NCBI RefSeq assembly: GCF_002257645.1
Contig: NZ_NQMO01000002.1
Coordinates: 992,001 to 1,056,000, forward strand
Length of the DNA: 64,000 bases
Direction of reading: 5' to 3'
DNA from: Paenibacillus sp. XY044
GTDB lineage: Bacteria > Bacillota > Bacilli > Paenibacillales > Paenibacillaceae
Both the position numbers and the translations under genes were made by a program. Shown piece by piece: positions 46,061 to 55,817 of this stretch; within the stretch, counting starts at the first letter, position 1, and every line of letters begins with the position of its first letter. A model generated the notes under the pieces. That model was not told where the DNA came from and made no database searches. It was given only the letters and a program-made list of their open reading frames with translations.

Positions 46061-49000
46061 ATGAGCAACCATTTTCGGTTTGTTACCCTACTTTTGATTG
46101 CGGCACTATTCGTACAAGGCTGGCCAGGAGTTCCTGGCTTTAAGGTGTCTACGGCCTCTGCGGAAGAGGCGGCTCTGCTGTTCTCGGACGACTTCGACGG
46201 CGGGCTGACGCGATGGGATCTGTTTGGCAGCGCGGCATGGCAGATTCAAGGCTCGGGAGCCGCGGCGAAGCTGGCGGGGATGACGACATCGACATCCCCG
46301 CAACGTGCGGTCGTCAAAGCCTCCTCGTTGCCATATAGTTCCACCGATTACGCAATGGCCTTCGATGCCCAAGGTGATCGCTTCCGTGTCATGTTCCGCT
46401 ACTCGTCGGGAACGAGCTATTACTTTTTAGAATTCAAGACCGGGCATTGGGTCGAGCTTTGGAAGTATCCCAATTCTTCGGCAAGTTCGCAGGTTGGCAG
46501 CTCCGTCGATATCGCGGCTGTTCTGCCGGGATTCGATCTGGCGGACCGCCACGACTATCGGCTGAACATTCGCGGGTCGCAATTCACCCTCTCCATAGAC
46601 GGGGAGACCATCTCGGCGTTCTCCGACTCTTCGCTCGTCTCGGGTGGCGTTGGCTTCGCTCTCCGAAGTGTTGGATCGACTGTCAGCCTAAGCGTCGATC
46701 GGGTAGAGGTGCTTCCGGCCGATGAGCCGGCAGGCGGCGATCTCTCGATCGTACATACGCCTGTTTCGGGCGTCCCTTACTTCGCGGACCTGCCCATCTC
46801 GTTCTCGCTCACGGGCGCCACTTCCGAATCGACCGCAGCGATCCACTACGGCTACGGGGATGAAGAGGCGGACCGGGAGTTGGCGGCGACGCCGGGGGGA
46901 GCCGGCGTCTTCTTGGGAACGGTTCCCGGAACGAACCGGGCGACGTCCATCCGTTATTACTTGACGGCGGAGGATGGCGCGGGCGGAATAGCCCGTTATC
47001 CGGTAACCGGCGAGTTGGTCGTACCGATCGCGGCGATGCCTGCGTATACGAACAACTTCGAAGGCGAAACGGCGAAAGCCGCTCCGGCTGGCTGGACGAC
47101 AGGAGGAAGCGCCAAAGTCATACAACTTGAAGACGGCAACAAAGTGTTTAATCTCAACGGTTCGGGAAGCGCCAAGCTGAACCTGCCGGAATACCGCAAC
47201 GCGGACAACTTCATTGTCAAGTTCAAAGCGAAGTACGAGCGCACGAGCACCGCGGCGCAAAATACATGGCGCCTTCGCTATCGCGCGGCGGATGACGCGA
47301 ACAACAACGTGATGGAGTGGGCAACGCACAATTCGAAGTATTTTCTGATGCGGAAGACGACGCTCGGAGGCAACTATCCGATCGCGAACTATGTGCAGTC
47401 CCTGCTCGGGGGTTGGCACGAGTACGAGCTTCGCATTAGCGGCATCACTCACAAGCTTCTGATCGACGGAGTCGAGATCGCCAGCGGCGAAGATTCCGAC
47501 CCGCTGGCGCCGGTCAAGGGCTACTTCCAATGGAACGTCGTCGGCGGCATTAATTTGATGATCGACGATTTCTCTATCGAGCCTCTGCCGCTGCCTTACG
47601 TTATCGACCTGCAGCCGGCGGGAGATTATTCGGGCATCTACCTGACGGGCGAGAATCCGGGTTTGGATCTGGCGATCGATGCCGGAGCGGCGGCGCACGA
47701 GCTTCAGATCGACTATGAGGTCAGCCGCGCCGATGGCGATCTCCGGGCGGTCGTCTCCGGGACGAAGTCATACGATCTCGATGCCTACGAGAAGTTGAAC
47801 GATACGCTGTCATTCGAGCCGGGTTTAAGCTCGATCGGCACCTATGAGGTGAAGGCGAACTTTACGCTTGACGGGGAGTCGATGCCGGCTCTAGCCAAGC
47901 AGATGCGAGTGGCGATCATCGGTCAAGCAGGAACGGCGGGCGCCCCCCTCGATCTCGATAACGAGAGTAAGTTTGGGCTGAACACGCATTACGCGCTTAA
48001 TTGGCGGGACGACATCATCGACGGAGCACGCAAGCTTGGAGCCAAGCACCATCGCTCCGGCATCTCCTGGGCGGACGTCGACAAGAACGTGAAGGACGCT
48101 TCCGGCAACGCGGTTTACGATTACGCCGGGACCGACTTGTTCCTGAATAAGCTGTTCGATTACGGCTTCAACCAGATCACCGTGCTCGGCATCGATCAGA
48201 ACGCATATTATCAGAGCGGGATTACGAATACCTCGACCGCGCTTCGGGCGATGGGGGATTTCGTCTACCGTACAGTGGATCGCTACAAGGGACAGGTAAG
48301 ACAGTGGGAGATGCCGAACGAGCCGGAGATTTTCGCCCAGCCGTATATCCCCGAGGAGTTCGTCCAATTGCAGAAGATCGCCTACCTGAATATGAAAAAA
48401 GCCGATCCCGATGCAATGCTGCTTGCAGGAGACCATACGTCGAGCGTGCTCAGCGTGCTGCCGAAGGAGCTGGCGCTCGGCTCCTACGACTTCGCCGATG
48501 CGTATTCGTTCCATCCGTACGTGTACAACTCGATGCCTGACGACAACTTGCCCAACCTGATTGATGGCGTCAAGGATAAAGTTAACGCGTACGGCGGCTG
48601 GAAGGACTATTATCTGACGGAAGGCGGATGGCCGACGGCGAAGGCCGGCTACCCGTCGGTAACCGAGGAGACGCAGCGGGATTACATCGTGCGGGCTTTC
48701 CTGACTTACCTGACGCTCGATCAGGTGAAGGCTTACGAGTATTACGATTACAAGAACGACGGAACGGACGACCGCTACTACGACATCTTCTGGGGCATCA
48801 CGGACAACGACGGGCGGCCGAAGCTGGCGTACGCGGCGGTGAATCAGCTGATGACCTCCCTGGAGCGGGCGAGGTACCTCGGCACTTGGGATGCGGGAGA
48901 TCCGAACGTGTCCGTCCAGCTGTTCTTGGAGGATGGGGAGCCGGTTCTGGCTGCCTGGAGGAAAACCGACCACAAGGACGATCCCGACGTTCGGCCGCCA

Positions 49001-51490
49001 ACTAGCGTTCTGACGCTTCCCTTCGCAGCCGCGGGAATGACGGCGAAGGACATTAACGGCGTGTCGATCTCGCTCCCGACTTCTGGAAATGTGTCGTTAA
49101 CGATCAGCGGCTCGCCCGTCTACTTGACGGGGTTGCCGGAAAACTTCGTCTATGAGGCCGCATCGCAGCTACTCGCATCCAAGCAAGCCGAAGCAGCCGG
49201 CAAGCTGGAGGCGCTGCGGACGGGGGCGAACGGCAACATCGTGGATCGCGACCTCGCGGCACTTACCTCGTTGGCGGCGGCTTTCCAGCCGGGGATTAGC
49301 GGCGGACTGTCCGATGCTGCTCTCGAGTCCGCGGTAGGCGAGATTTACGAGTTGATGGCCCAAGGAGCCGGGCAGATCGGGGACGGTTCGGTCGCGATGG
49401 CTGCGGGATACGTCGCTTTGGAAGCGCTGTACAATCTGGCGGAGAACGTATCTGTCGCTTTGGCGTATGCCAAAGCGGAGACGGGAGCCGCCGGAACGGC
49501 GAACGCCCTTGACTACGCGCCGGCCACGACGGCTGCGACCTCGGCATTCGAGAATCGGAAAGGAACCGACAACGTCATGCCTGTCTCCGCATCAGCCGTG
49601 CTGCGGATGAACCGGTACGGCAGGCTGGCGGAAGCGACGCGTGCAAGGGGCGATTACTCGGATAGCTACGCGTACAACCTGCTGGCGCGGGAGTTCGCGG
49701 CGGCAACTGAAGCGATGGTCGCCTCCGAGACGCCGAAGTTCGTCGGCGTCGGCTCCAATCTCGTGCCTACGCAGGCGAACGGAGAGGCGGGGTCTCCGAG
49801 CTCCTTCACGATCTCCTTGTTCAACGATACCGACGTTGCCAGGGAAGTGAAGGTGCAGACGCAACTGCCGGACGGTTGGGATGCTTCCCAGACCGAGCCT
49901 CAATCGATCGCGATGACAGTCCCCGCTTGGGGAACGGAGGATGCCGTCCTTACGGTGATCGTTCCGGAAGACGCGGTCAACGGAAGGGTTGATATCGGCT
50001 TCGACCTGCTGGCGGACGGCGCTGTCTTCGAGACGAAGAAAGCCCAGTTGACCGTGGAGGACGGCATCGGCGTGCGGCTTGCTCCCGTCAAGAAGACGAT
50101 TGATGAGCTCGAGACGGTGACGGTGAAACTGACGGGCACCTCGTCGGCCGCGAAGTCAGGCGCCGTGACGGTCGTCGGACCGGATGGCGTTCCGCTCGCC
50201 CCGGTTGCGGGCAATACGTTCAGTGGGTTGAACAAGGGCGACGTCTTAAGCCTTGATTTTGTCTGGACGGACCGCGAGCGCAGGCCGTACAACGAGTACC
50301 CGGTCGACGTGAAGGTCGAAGATGCCGCCAGCGGCAAGACGCTCTTCCGCGATGGGGCGATGCCGCTTGACTTCAATCTGATTCAGAAGGCGACGGGTGT
50401 GACGATCGACGGCGACTTGATCGATTGGCAGGATGCGTATCCCATCCACCTGCGATATAAGACGCAGAATGCGAGCGGCTACCACGATCCGGACAATCTC
50501 GAAGCGACGGCGTACGCGAAGTGGGAGGACGACGGCCTTCTGCTGGCGCTCACCGTCGGCGACAACATCCATAAGCAGTCGGAGAACGCAGCGAACTTAT
50601 GGAAGAACGATTCCGTGCAGATCAGCCTCGACCCTCTGAATAATCGCGAAGCGCCTTATGGGCCGGACGACGTCGAATGGGGCTTCGGGCTGACGGACAC
50701 GGGCACCTTGCTGACGAACATCTTCAGCTCTTCGCTTCCTAATCCGAACGGCGACATCAGCGGTCAGACGCCTTTCGCTGCCGTCCGGGACGAAAAGGCG
50801 AAACGGACGTTCTACGAACTCAAGATTCCGTCCGCTTATGTCGGTCATTTGCAGCCATCCATTGGCGGTCATATCGGCCTGAACGTGGCGGTGAACGACG
50901 CGGACCTGCAGAACGGACGCGACGACTTCATTCAATGGACGAAGGGAACGGCCGATTCGAAGAACACGTCGCTGTACGATTCGTTCGTCTTTATCGACGA
51001 CGTGCCTCCCGCGGCGCCGGACGAAACGGCTCCGTCCCTGCGCATCGTCGCGCCGGAGAGCTTGAGCTTGTTGGAGGAGGCGACTTTGGCCGTGGAAGCC
51101 GAGGATGCCGAAAGCGGTGTCGATAGCGCTCTGCTTCGATTGGATGGCACGAAGGTCGCAAGTCCGCATGAGGTTTCTCCTCTGTCGTTAATGCCGGGCG
51201 ACCACCGCGTCGAAGCGGAAGCGGCCGACCGCGCAGGGAACCGCTCAAGCACGTCGGCGACGCTGACGGTGACGTTCGGTTGGGAGGACCTGCCCGCGTT
51301 GTTGCAGTATGCATATGAGCAAGGGTGGATCGACGGGCATGGCATTCTGCAAAGCTTACTCGCGAAGGTGAACGGGGAGGAACCGAACATCAGGCCTTTG
51401 CTTCAGGAGATTCAGGCGCTAAGCGGCAAAAAGCTGAACGAGGAATTCGCTTCTAAGTTGCAAGAGCTTCTGAGTTTATTACAGCCATAA
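46061..51490 (+). CDS. Giant secreted glycoside hydrolase, clan GH-A type, with carbohydrate-binding domains
   Basis: The ATG at 46061 follows GGAGGG and gives 1809 residues. Order: signal peptide (1-34); LamG/CBM66-like domain (about 40-220); beta domain; second LamG-like domain (about 327-510); TIM-barrel hydrolase (about 637-935) with acid/base Glu754 in WEMPNEPEI and nucleophile Glu854 in YYLTEGGWPT; helical region rich in Ala; Ig-like NEW3-type beta domains; CBM9-like domain (about 1445-1646, TIDGDLIDWQDAYPIHLR); Ig-like domain; short helical tail. The barrel resembles GH39/GH5-type enzymes, but the family is not fixed. No LPXTG or SLH anchor is seen, so it is probably released or held by its binding modules. 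Confidence 0.85.
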   Translation: MSNHFRFVTLLLIAALFVQGWPGVPGFKVSTASAEEAALLFSDDFDGGLTRWDLFGSAAWQIQGSGAAAKLAGMTTSTSPQRAVVKASSLPYSSTDYAMAFDAQGDRFRVMFRYSSGTSYYFLEFKTGHWVELWKYPNSSASSQVGSSVDIAAVLPGFDLADRHDYRLNIRGSQFTLSIDGETISAFSDSSLVSGGVGFALRSVGSTVSLSVDRVEVLPADEPAGGDLSIVHTPVSGVPYFADLPISFSLTGATSESTAAIHYGYGDEEADRELAATPGGAGVFLGTVPGTNRATSIRYYLTAEDGAGGIARYPVTGELVVPIAAMPAYTNNFEGETAKAAPAGWTTGGSAKVIQLEDGNKVFNLNGSGSAKLNLPEYRNADNFIVKFKAKYERTSTAAQNTWRLRYRAADDANNNVMEWATHNSKYFLMRKTTLGGNYPIANYVQSLLGGWHEYELRISGITHKLLIDGVEIASGEDSDPLAPVKGYFQWNVVGGINLMIDDFSIEPLPLPYVIDLQPAGDYSGIYLTGENPGLDLAIDAGAAAHELQIDYEVSRADGDLRAVVSGTKSYDLDAYEKLNDTLSFEPGLSSIGTYEVKANFTLDGESMPALAKQMRVAIIGQAGTAGAPLDLDNESKFGLNTHYALNWRDDIIDGARKLGAKHHRSGISWADVDKNVKDASGNAVYDYAGTDLFLNKLFDYGFNQITVLGIDQNAYYQSGITNTSTALRAMGDFVYRTVDRYKGQVRQWEMPNEPEIFAQPYIPEEFVQLQKIAYLNMKKADPDAMLLAGDHTSSVLSVLPKELALGSYDFADAYSFHPYVYNSMPDDNLPNLIDGVKDKVNAYGGWKDYYLTEGGWPTAKAGYPSVTEETQRDYIVRAFLTYLTLDQVKAYEYYDYKNDGTDDRYYDIFWGITDNDGRPKLAYAAVNQLMTSLERARYLGTWDAGDPNVSVQLFLEDGEPVLAAWRKTDHKDDPDVRPPTSVLTLPFAAAGMTAKDINGVSISLPTSGNVSLTISGSPVYLTGLPENFVYEAASQLLASKQAEAAGKLEALRTGANGNIVDRDLAALTSLAAAFQPGISGGLSDAALESAVGEIYELMAQGAGQIGDGSVAMAAGYVALEALYNLAENVSVALAYAKAETGAAGTANALDYAPATTAATSAFENRKGTDNVMPVSASAVLRMNRYGRLAEATRARGDYSDSYAYNLLAREFAAATEAMVASETPKFVGVGSNLVPTQANGEAGSPSSFTISLFNDTDVAREVKVQTQLPDGWDASQTEPQSIAMTVPAWGTEDAVLTVIVPEDAVNGRVDIGFDLLADGAVFETKKAQLTVEDGIGVRLAPVKKTIDELETVTVKLTGTSSAAKSGAVTVVGPDGVPLAPVAGNTFSGLNKGDVLSLDFVWTDRERRPYNEYPVDVKVEDAASGKTLFRDGAMPLDFNLIQKATGVTIDGDLIDWQDAYPIHLRYKTQNASGYHDPDNLEATAYAKWEDDGLLLALTVGDNIHKQSENAANLWKNDSVQISLDPLNNREAPYGPDDVEWGFGLTDTGTLLTNIFSSSLPNPNGDISGQTPFAAVRDEKAKRTFYELKIPSAYVGHLQPSIGGHIGLNVAVNDADLQNGRDDFIQWTKGTADSKNTSLYDSFVFIDDVPPAAPDETAPSLRIVAPESLSLLEEATLAVEAEDAESGVDSALLRLDGTKVASPHEVSPLSLMPGDHRVEAEAADRAGNRSSTSATLTVTFGWEDLPALLQYAYEQGWIDGHGILQSLLAKVNGEEPNIRPLLQEIQALSGKKLNEEFASKLQELLSLLQP

Positions 51491-51505
51491 AGAACGCCAT
51501 ACGAC

Positions 51506-51536
51506 CGGCGGGCTGAGCAGGATGGGGCGCCGCTTT
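51506..51536 (+). terminator. Probable terminator of the giant hydrolase gene
   Basis: CGGCG and CGCCG form a short stem with a 17-base loop, followed by CTTTT. Weak but well placed. Confidence 0.45.
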
Positions 51537-51738
51537 TCTGCTGACGGATCCTTCGGTGAAAAATTTGCTCGAAACGCAGCATCCTACTCAATATGAGGCT
51601 ATTGACGGTTATTTTAAGCTGGAGACGAGTACTCCGTAAAATATAAAAATGGGCAATTAATTCATTTCTTGTCAAAGTTCCATACCCACAAAAGAGGATT
51701 TTTGTTAGCTGGAAGACCCTCCCCAATACTATTAATAA

Positions 51739-51786
51739 ATGCAGAAGCCCTTTCACCGTAAATTTCGGCCGAAAGGGCTTCTGCAT
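51739..51786. repeat. Perfect 16-bp inverted repeat in the intergenic region
   Basis: ATGCAGAAGCCCTTTC and its exact complement enclose a 16-base loop. No T run follows on either side. It may be a strong mRNA hairpin or the trace of a small element. Bases 51540-51738 contain no gene I can support; a 28-codon open stretch ending at about 51640 (includes QYEAIDGYFKLE) may be another gene scrap. Confidence 0.7.
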
Positions 51787-51905
51787 GACAAATAATCATG
51801 ACGGGGATCATCCTATGATAAGCGTCTGGTCGGATGGTTGCATTTATCAAAGGGATGAAAAATTCGCAGAGATATATAGACAGATGTGAGAGTTTACTTT
51901 AAAAT

Positions 51906-51937
51906 AATGTTTGAAAATAACATTTTAGTGTTATAAA
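51906..51937 (+). promoter_or_regulatory. Possible promoter/operator of the aldolase operon
   Basis: AATGTTTGAAAATAACATT is a 6-bp-arm inverted repeat overlapping a TTGAAA -35 candidate, with TATAAA 15 bases downstream (51932-51937). A further AACA/TGTT pairing follows. The short spacer makes the promoter weak or activator dependent. Confidence 0.4.
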
Positions 51938-51968
51938 AGAACAAGTCCTTAGTGGGAGTGATGATTCA

Positions 51969-52814
51969 GTGGTGTCGACAAAAGCTAGATTGAATCGTAT
52001 GTTTAGTGAGCAAGGAAAATGCTTCGATGTTGCAATCGATCATGGTTTTTTTAATGAATGTTCTTTTTTATCAGGCATTGAGAATATGAAGCAAGCCGTT
52101 GAGACAATTGTAAAAGCTGGACCGGACTGCGTTCAATTAAGTGCAGGTCAAGCAATGCTGCTTCAAGATATTCCCGGCAAACATAAGCCAGGGCTCGTTC
52201 TAAGAACGGATGTGGCAAATATTTATGGAGGCTCCCTTCCGCGGTTTCTGTTCAGCGAGTTGATTGACCGAGCAGTCGAACAAGCGGTGGTTCTGGATGC
52301 CGTCGCGGTGTGTGTCAATTTGCTGCTATTACCGAATCAACCGGAATTGCATCATCAGTGCGTGCGTAATATTGCACAGCTTAAAACAGAATGTGAGAAA
52401 TACGGGATGCCACTAATGATCGAGCCGTTGGTCATGCAGCCGAATGAAGTGAAAGGCGCATACATGGTGGATGGCGATCTTAATAAAATCATGCCGCTAG
52501 TCCGCCAGGCAGTGGAGCTTGGTGCAGACGTCATAAAAGCGGACCCGTGCGATGATGTGAGGGAATACCACCGGGTAATTGAGATTGCTTCTGGGGTTCC
52601 GGTACTGGTTCGAGGCGGGGGCCGCGCCAGTGATGAAGAAATTATGTACCGCACCGTGGAATTGATGAAGCAAGGTGCTTCTGGGATCGTATACGGTCGC
52701 AATGTCATCCAACACCCGAATCCGGCCGCTATGACTTCTGCCCTAATGGCAATTGTCCACGAGAGAGCGGGAGCCGAACAGGCACTTGCGATTTTGAAAG
52801 GGGACCAGGCTTAA
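51969..52814 (+). CDS. Class I aldolase of the DeoC/LsrF/FbaB family
   Basis: A 281-residue TIM-barrel aldolase that works through a Schiff base. The family signature AIDHGFF lies near the N-terminus, Lys190 in GADVIKADP is the expected catalytic lysine, and VPVLVRGGGR plus GIVYGRNVIQHPNP bind the phosphate. Relatives cleave fructose-bisphosphate, sulfofructose 1-phosphate or modified ketose phosphates, so the substrate is open. The GTG start has a rather distant GGGAGTG site. Stop and next start overlap (TAATG). With the kinase two genes on, it should split a ketose phosphate into two trioses. Confidence 0.85.
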   Translation: MVSTKARLNRMFSEQGKCFDVAIDHGFFNECSFLSGIENMKQAVETIVKAGPDCVQLSAGQAMLLQDIPGKHKPGLVLRTDVANIYGGSLPRFLFSELIDRAVEQAVVLDAVAVCVNLLLLPNQPELHHQCVRNIAQLKTECEKYGMPLMIEPLVMQPNEVKGAYMVDGDLNKIMPLVRQAVELGADVIKADPCDDVREYHRVIEIASGVPVLVRGGGRASDEEIMYRTVELMKQGASGIVYGRNVIQHPNPAAMTSALMAIVHERAGAEQALAILKGDQA

Positions 52815-53971
52815 TGGAGAAAAAGATCATTCGTTTCGGCGTCATTGGTTGCGGTCTTATGGGCAAGGAATTCGCTAGCGCCGCAGCAAGATGGTGTCAT
52901 CTTGTGGATGTGGATTTCGAGCCGCGAATCGTGGCAGTTTGTGATGCTAATCCGGCTGCAACTCAATGGTTTAAAGATCATGTTCCAAGTGTGGAGCAAG
53001 CGTATACGGACTATCGGGAGTTGCTGGCGGATCCGTCACTTGAAGCGGTTTACTGCGCAGTACCGCACAATCTTCATGAGCAAATCTATATCGATATCAT
53101 TAAGGCTGGTAAGCACCTGTTAGGCGAAAAACCGTTCGGAATCGACCGCCATGCGAATGCTGCCATCCAAAAGGCGCTTAATGACAATCCGGACGTTATA
53201 GTACGCTGCTCGTCGGAGTTTCCTTTTTTCCCTGGGGCGCAGCAAGTCGTCAAATGGGTAAACGAGGGAAAATTCGGACGCATTATTGAAGTCGAAGCGG
53301 GTTTCTGGCATTCCAGCGACTTGGATCCGACGAAGCCCATGAATTGGAAGAGAAGGATCTCCACCAACGGCGAGTACGGCTGCATGGGCGATTTGGGTAT
53401 GCATGTCCTTCATCTACCCCTACGATTCGGGTGGAAGCCTTCGAGCGTTCGGGCGTTACTGTCCAAGATCATTCCTGAACGCCCAGATGGCAAAGGAGGA
53501 GTTGCGCCTTGCGAGACGTGGGACAATGCGCTGCTTGCATGTGAAGTAAAGACGGGAAGCCAACGGTTTCCGATGCTCCTTTCTACAAAACGCATTGCAC
53601 CGGGGCATGCAAACACGTGGTTTATCCGCATCCAGGGCACGGCGTTTTCGGCCGAGTTTACCACCAAAAATTCGAAGCAAGTTGCATCTCTCCCTTATGA
53701 ACCAGGAGAACAGCAGGCTTGGCATGTCGTCGATGCGCCTTACAAATCCGCTTACTCCACCATTACGGGCGGAATATTCGAATTTGGTTTCTCTGATTCA
53801 ATTCTGCAGATGTGGGCCGCTTTCTGTGATGAGTTGGCTCACCGCGGCGATATGCGGCAGCCGTTCTACTGTGCCACACCTGAAGAGGCGGAAGGAAGCC
53901 ATCGCATCTTCACAGCCGCACTCGAGTCGGAGCGCACTGGTGAAACAGTAATGTTAGATTGGGGGAATTAA
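52814..53971 (+). CDS. Gfo/Idh/MocA-family NAD(P)-dependent oxidoreductase
   Basis: A 385-residue dehydrogenase. The N-terminal Rossmann fold has GVIGCGLMGKEFA and the family motif GEKPFGID, in which Lys is catalytic. The C-terminal alpha/beta domain shows GCMGDLGMHVLHLPLRFGW, with the usual active-site His. Members oxidise or reduce sugar hydroxyls, such as inositol or glucose derivatives. It is coupled to the aldolase gene and sits two bases before the kinase gene. It probably converts the imported sugar or its keto form before isomerisation. Confidence 0.88.
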   Translation: MEKKIIRFGVIGCGLMGKEFASAAARWCHLVDVDFEPRIVAVCDANPAATQWFKDHVPSVEQAYTDYRELLADPSLEAVYCAVPHNLHEQIYIDIIKAGKHLLGEKPFGIDRHANAAIQKALNDNPDVIVRCSSEFPFFPGAQQVVKWVNEGKFGRIIEVEAGFWHSSDLDPTKPMNWKRRISTNGEYGCMGDLGMHVLHLPLRFGWKPSSVRALLSKIIPERPDGKGGVAPCETWDNALLACEVKTGSQRFPMLLSTKRIAPGHANTWFIRIQGTAFSAEFTTKNSKQVASLPYEPGEQQAWHVVDAPYKSAYSTITGGIFEFGFSDSILQMWAAFCDELAHRGDMRQPFYCATPEEAEGSHRIFTAALESERTGETVMLDWGN

Positions 53972-53972
53972 G

Positions 53973-55175
53973 GTGAAGAAGGTTTCGGCTGATTTTGTAG
54001 TAGCCGGACATATTTGCTTGGATGTCATCCCCGAGATTCCGGGTCTTGCGAATGGGCTTGGCGATCTGCTTGTACCTGGGAGGCTGACGGCAATCGGTCC
54101 AGCATTGATGTCTACAGGCGGAGCGGTCTCCAATACCGGCCTGGCTCTTCATCGGCTTGGCTTTGCGGTTCAATTGATGGGGAAAGTAGGGGATGACCTT
54201 TTTGGCAAGGCAATATTGAATGGAATTTCAGGATATGGCAGCGCTCTGACGGAAGGAATGATCCTCACTCCAGGAGAAATAAGTTCGTATACTGTCGTAA
54301 TAAGCCCTCCAGGTGTAGACCGAGTATTCCTTCATGCAACGGGAGCGAACGATACATTTTGCGCGGAAGATATACAGACGGATCTGTTGGAGGGAACCAA
54401 GTTGTTTCATTTCGGCTATCCTCCGCTGATGCGTCGAATGTTCGAGAACAACGGGAAGGAGCTTGTTAGACTTCTATTAAAGATCAAGGCCCTCGGAGCA
54501 ACGGTGTCGCTTGATACCGCCATGCCTGACCCGGCATCGCCTGCTGGTCGAGCCGATTGGCGTAAGATTCTCACTCATGTGCTCCCTTTTGTGGATATAT
54601 TTCTGCCTAGCTATGAAGAAATTTTGTTCATGCTTCATCCCGAAATCTATGAAAAAATGAAGCGGGAATACGCAGGGAAAGATCTTTTATCCTATGCAGA
54701 CGGTTCGATGTTGTCATCGATGGCAGAAGAACTGTTGGGGATGGGGGCTGCCGTAGTCGGTTTTAAGCTGGGCGAATATGGTCTCTACATCCGTACTTCC
54801 AACGACACTGAACGGCTTTCGGCGATGGGAGCATGTGCGCCTTCCTGTACGGATAATTGGATGAATCGCGAGCTTCTCGTTCCCTGCTTTCAGGTCGAGG
54901 CTGTCGGAACAACAGGTGCGGGGGATTGTACGATCGCAGGGTTTCTGGTTGGAGTGATGAACAGGCTTACCATCGAACATACGATGCTGGGAGCCGTCGG
55001 TGTTGGAGCATGCAATGTGGAGCGAGCAGATGCGGTAAGCGGCGTGCGGTCGTGGAAGGAGGTTCTGAGCAGAATTCATGAGGGTTGGCCACAGAGCGGC
55101 CATATGATCCCGCTTGATGGCTGGCGCATTTTGGATCTAGAGGGGCTGCGACTTTATGAACAGAATCATGAATGA
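53973..55175 (+). CDS. PfkB-family carbohydrate kinase
   Basis: A 400-residue ribokinase-type enzyme. GGAVSNTGLALHRLGF is the N-terminal sugar-binding motif. GTTGAGDCTIAGFL carries the anion hole and the catalytic Asp. It is about 70 residues longer than typical family members, with inserts around residues 225-300. It starts with GTG two bases after the preceding stop. Given the aldolase in the same operon, it most likely phosphorylates a ketose at C1 or C6. Confidence 0.88.
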   Translation: MKKVSADFVVAGHICLDVIPEIPGLANGLGDLLVPGRLTAIGPALMSTGGAVSNTGLALHRLGFAVQLMGKVGDDLFGKAILNGISGYGSALTEGMILTPGEISSYTVVISPPGVDRVFLHATGANDTFCAEDIQTDLLEGTKLFHFGYPPLMRRMFENNGKELVRLLLKIKALGATVSLDTAMPDPASPAGRADWRKILTHVLPFVDIFLPSYEEILFMLHPEIYEKMKREYAGKDLLSYADGSMLSSMAEELLGMGAAVVGFKLGEYGLYIRTSNDTERLSAMGACAPSCTDNWMNRELLVPCFQVEAVGTTGAGDCTIAGFLVGVMNRLTIEHTMLGAVGVGACNVERADAVSGVRSWKEVLSRIHEGWPQSGHMIPLDGWRILDLEGLRLYEQNHE

Positions 55176-55188
55176 AGGGGGACAGCAG

Positions 55189-55782
55189 ATGAATCTGAAA
55201 CGAAGTGAATTCAAACAAGCACAGGCGCGTGCGGCTGAATTATTTGGTCGTGCGGGAATCGTATTGACGGAACAGGAACGGGAAGGCATCGAAATCGCAG
55301 GCTTCGGACTTGGAAACCTCGATCTTCAGGGCCTGGAGATTGTCACTTATGTCAATACGGATCGTTATTGCGCGAAGGAGTTGGCGCTTTTTCCAAAACA
55401 GACATGTCCTGAGCATCTTCACCCCCCGGTGAACGGGGAACCGGGCAAAATGGAGACGTTCCGATGCAGATGGGGAACTGTTTATTTGTACGTGGAGGGA
55501 ACATCGACGAGAAGTATTCATGCGGTCGTTCCTCAAGGAAGCGAACCTGCCTATACGGTTTTTCACGAGATTGTTCTCCGTCCTGGTGAGCAATTCACGA
55601 TTCCGTCGGGAATGAAGCATTGGTTTCAGGGAGGACCAGAAGGAGCGGTAGTGTCGGAGTTTTCTAGCACGAGCCGAGACGAGTTTGACGTTTTTACTGA
55701 TCCATCGATCATTAGAATACCTGTCATCGAAGAGGATGAAATGGAACTTCCTTCCGCAGATTACGAAGCGCGCATAAGATAA
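55189..55782 (+). CDS. D-lyxose ketol-isomerase-like cupin
   Basis: From the ATG at 55189, preceded by GAAGGGGG, the protein has 197 residues and overlaps nothing; an in-frame ATG at 55156 lies inside the kinase gene. It is a single-domain cupin close to D-lyxose/D-mannose isomerases of the YdaE type. Metal ligands appear in CPEHLHPP and in MKHWFQGG, and CRWGTVYLY is the conserved core. It would convert an aldose to the ketose used by the kinase. A fragment of a related gene lies at the other edge of the island. Confidence 0.82.
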   Translation: MNLKRSEFKQAQARAAELFGRAGIVLTEQEREGIEIAGFGLGNLDLQGLEIVTYVNTDRYCAKELALFPKQTCPEHLHPPVNGEPGKMETFRCRWGTVYLYVEGTSTRSIHAVVPQGSEPAYTVFHEIVLRPGEQFTIPSGMKHWFQGGPEGAVVSEFSSTSRDEFDVFTDPSIIRIPVIEEDEMELPSADYEARIR

Positions 55783-55817
55783 TGACGCTCCGCGCAAAAG
55801 CATAAGCAGCCCCACCC

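Noticed and set aside
45753..46064. A stand-alone 103-residue gene starting at TTG 45753
   Set aside because: The similarity to binding-protein tails begins upstream of any start and ends before the stop; it is a truncated relic.
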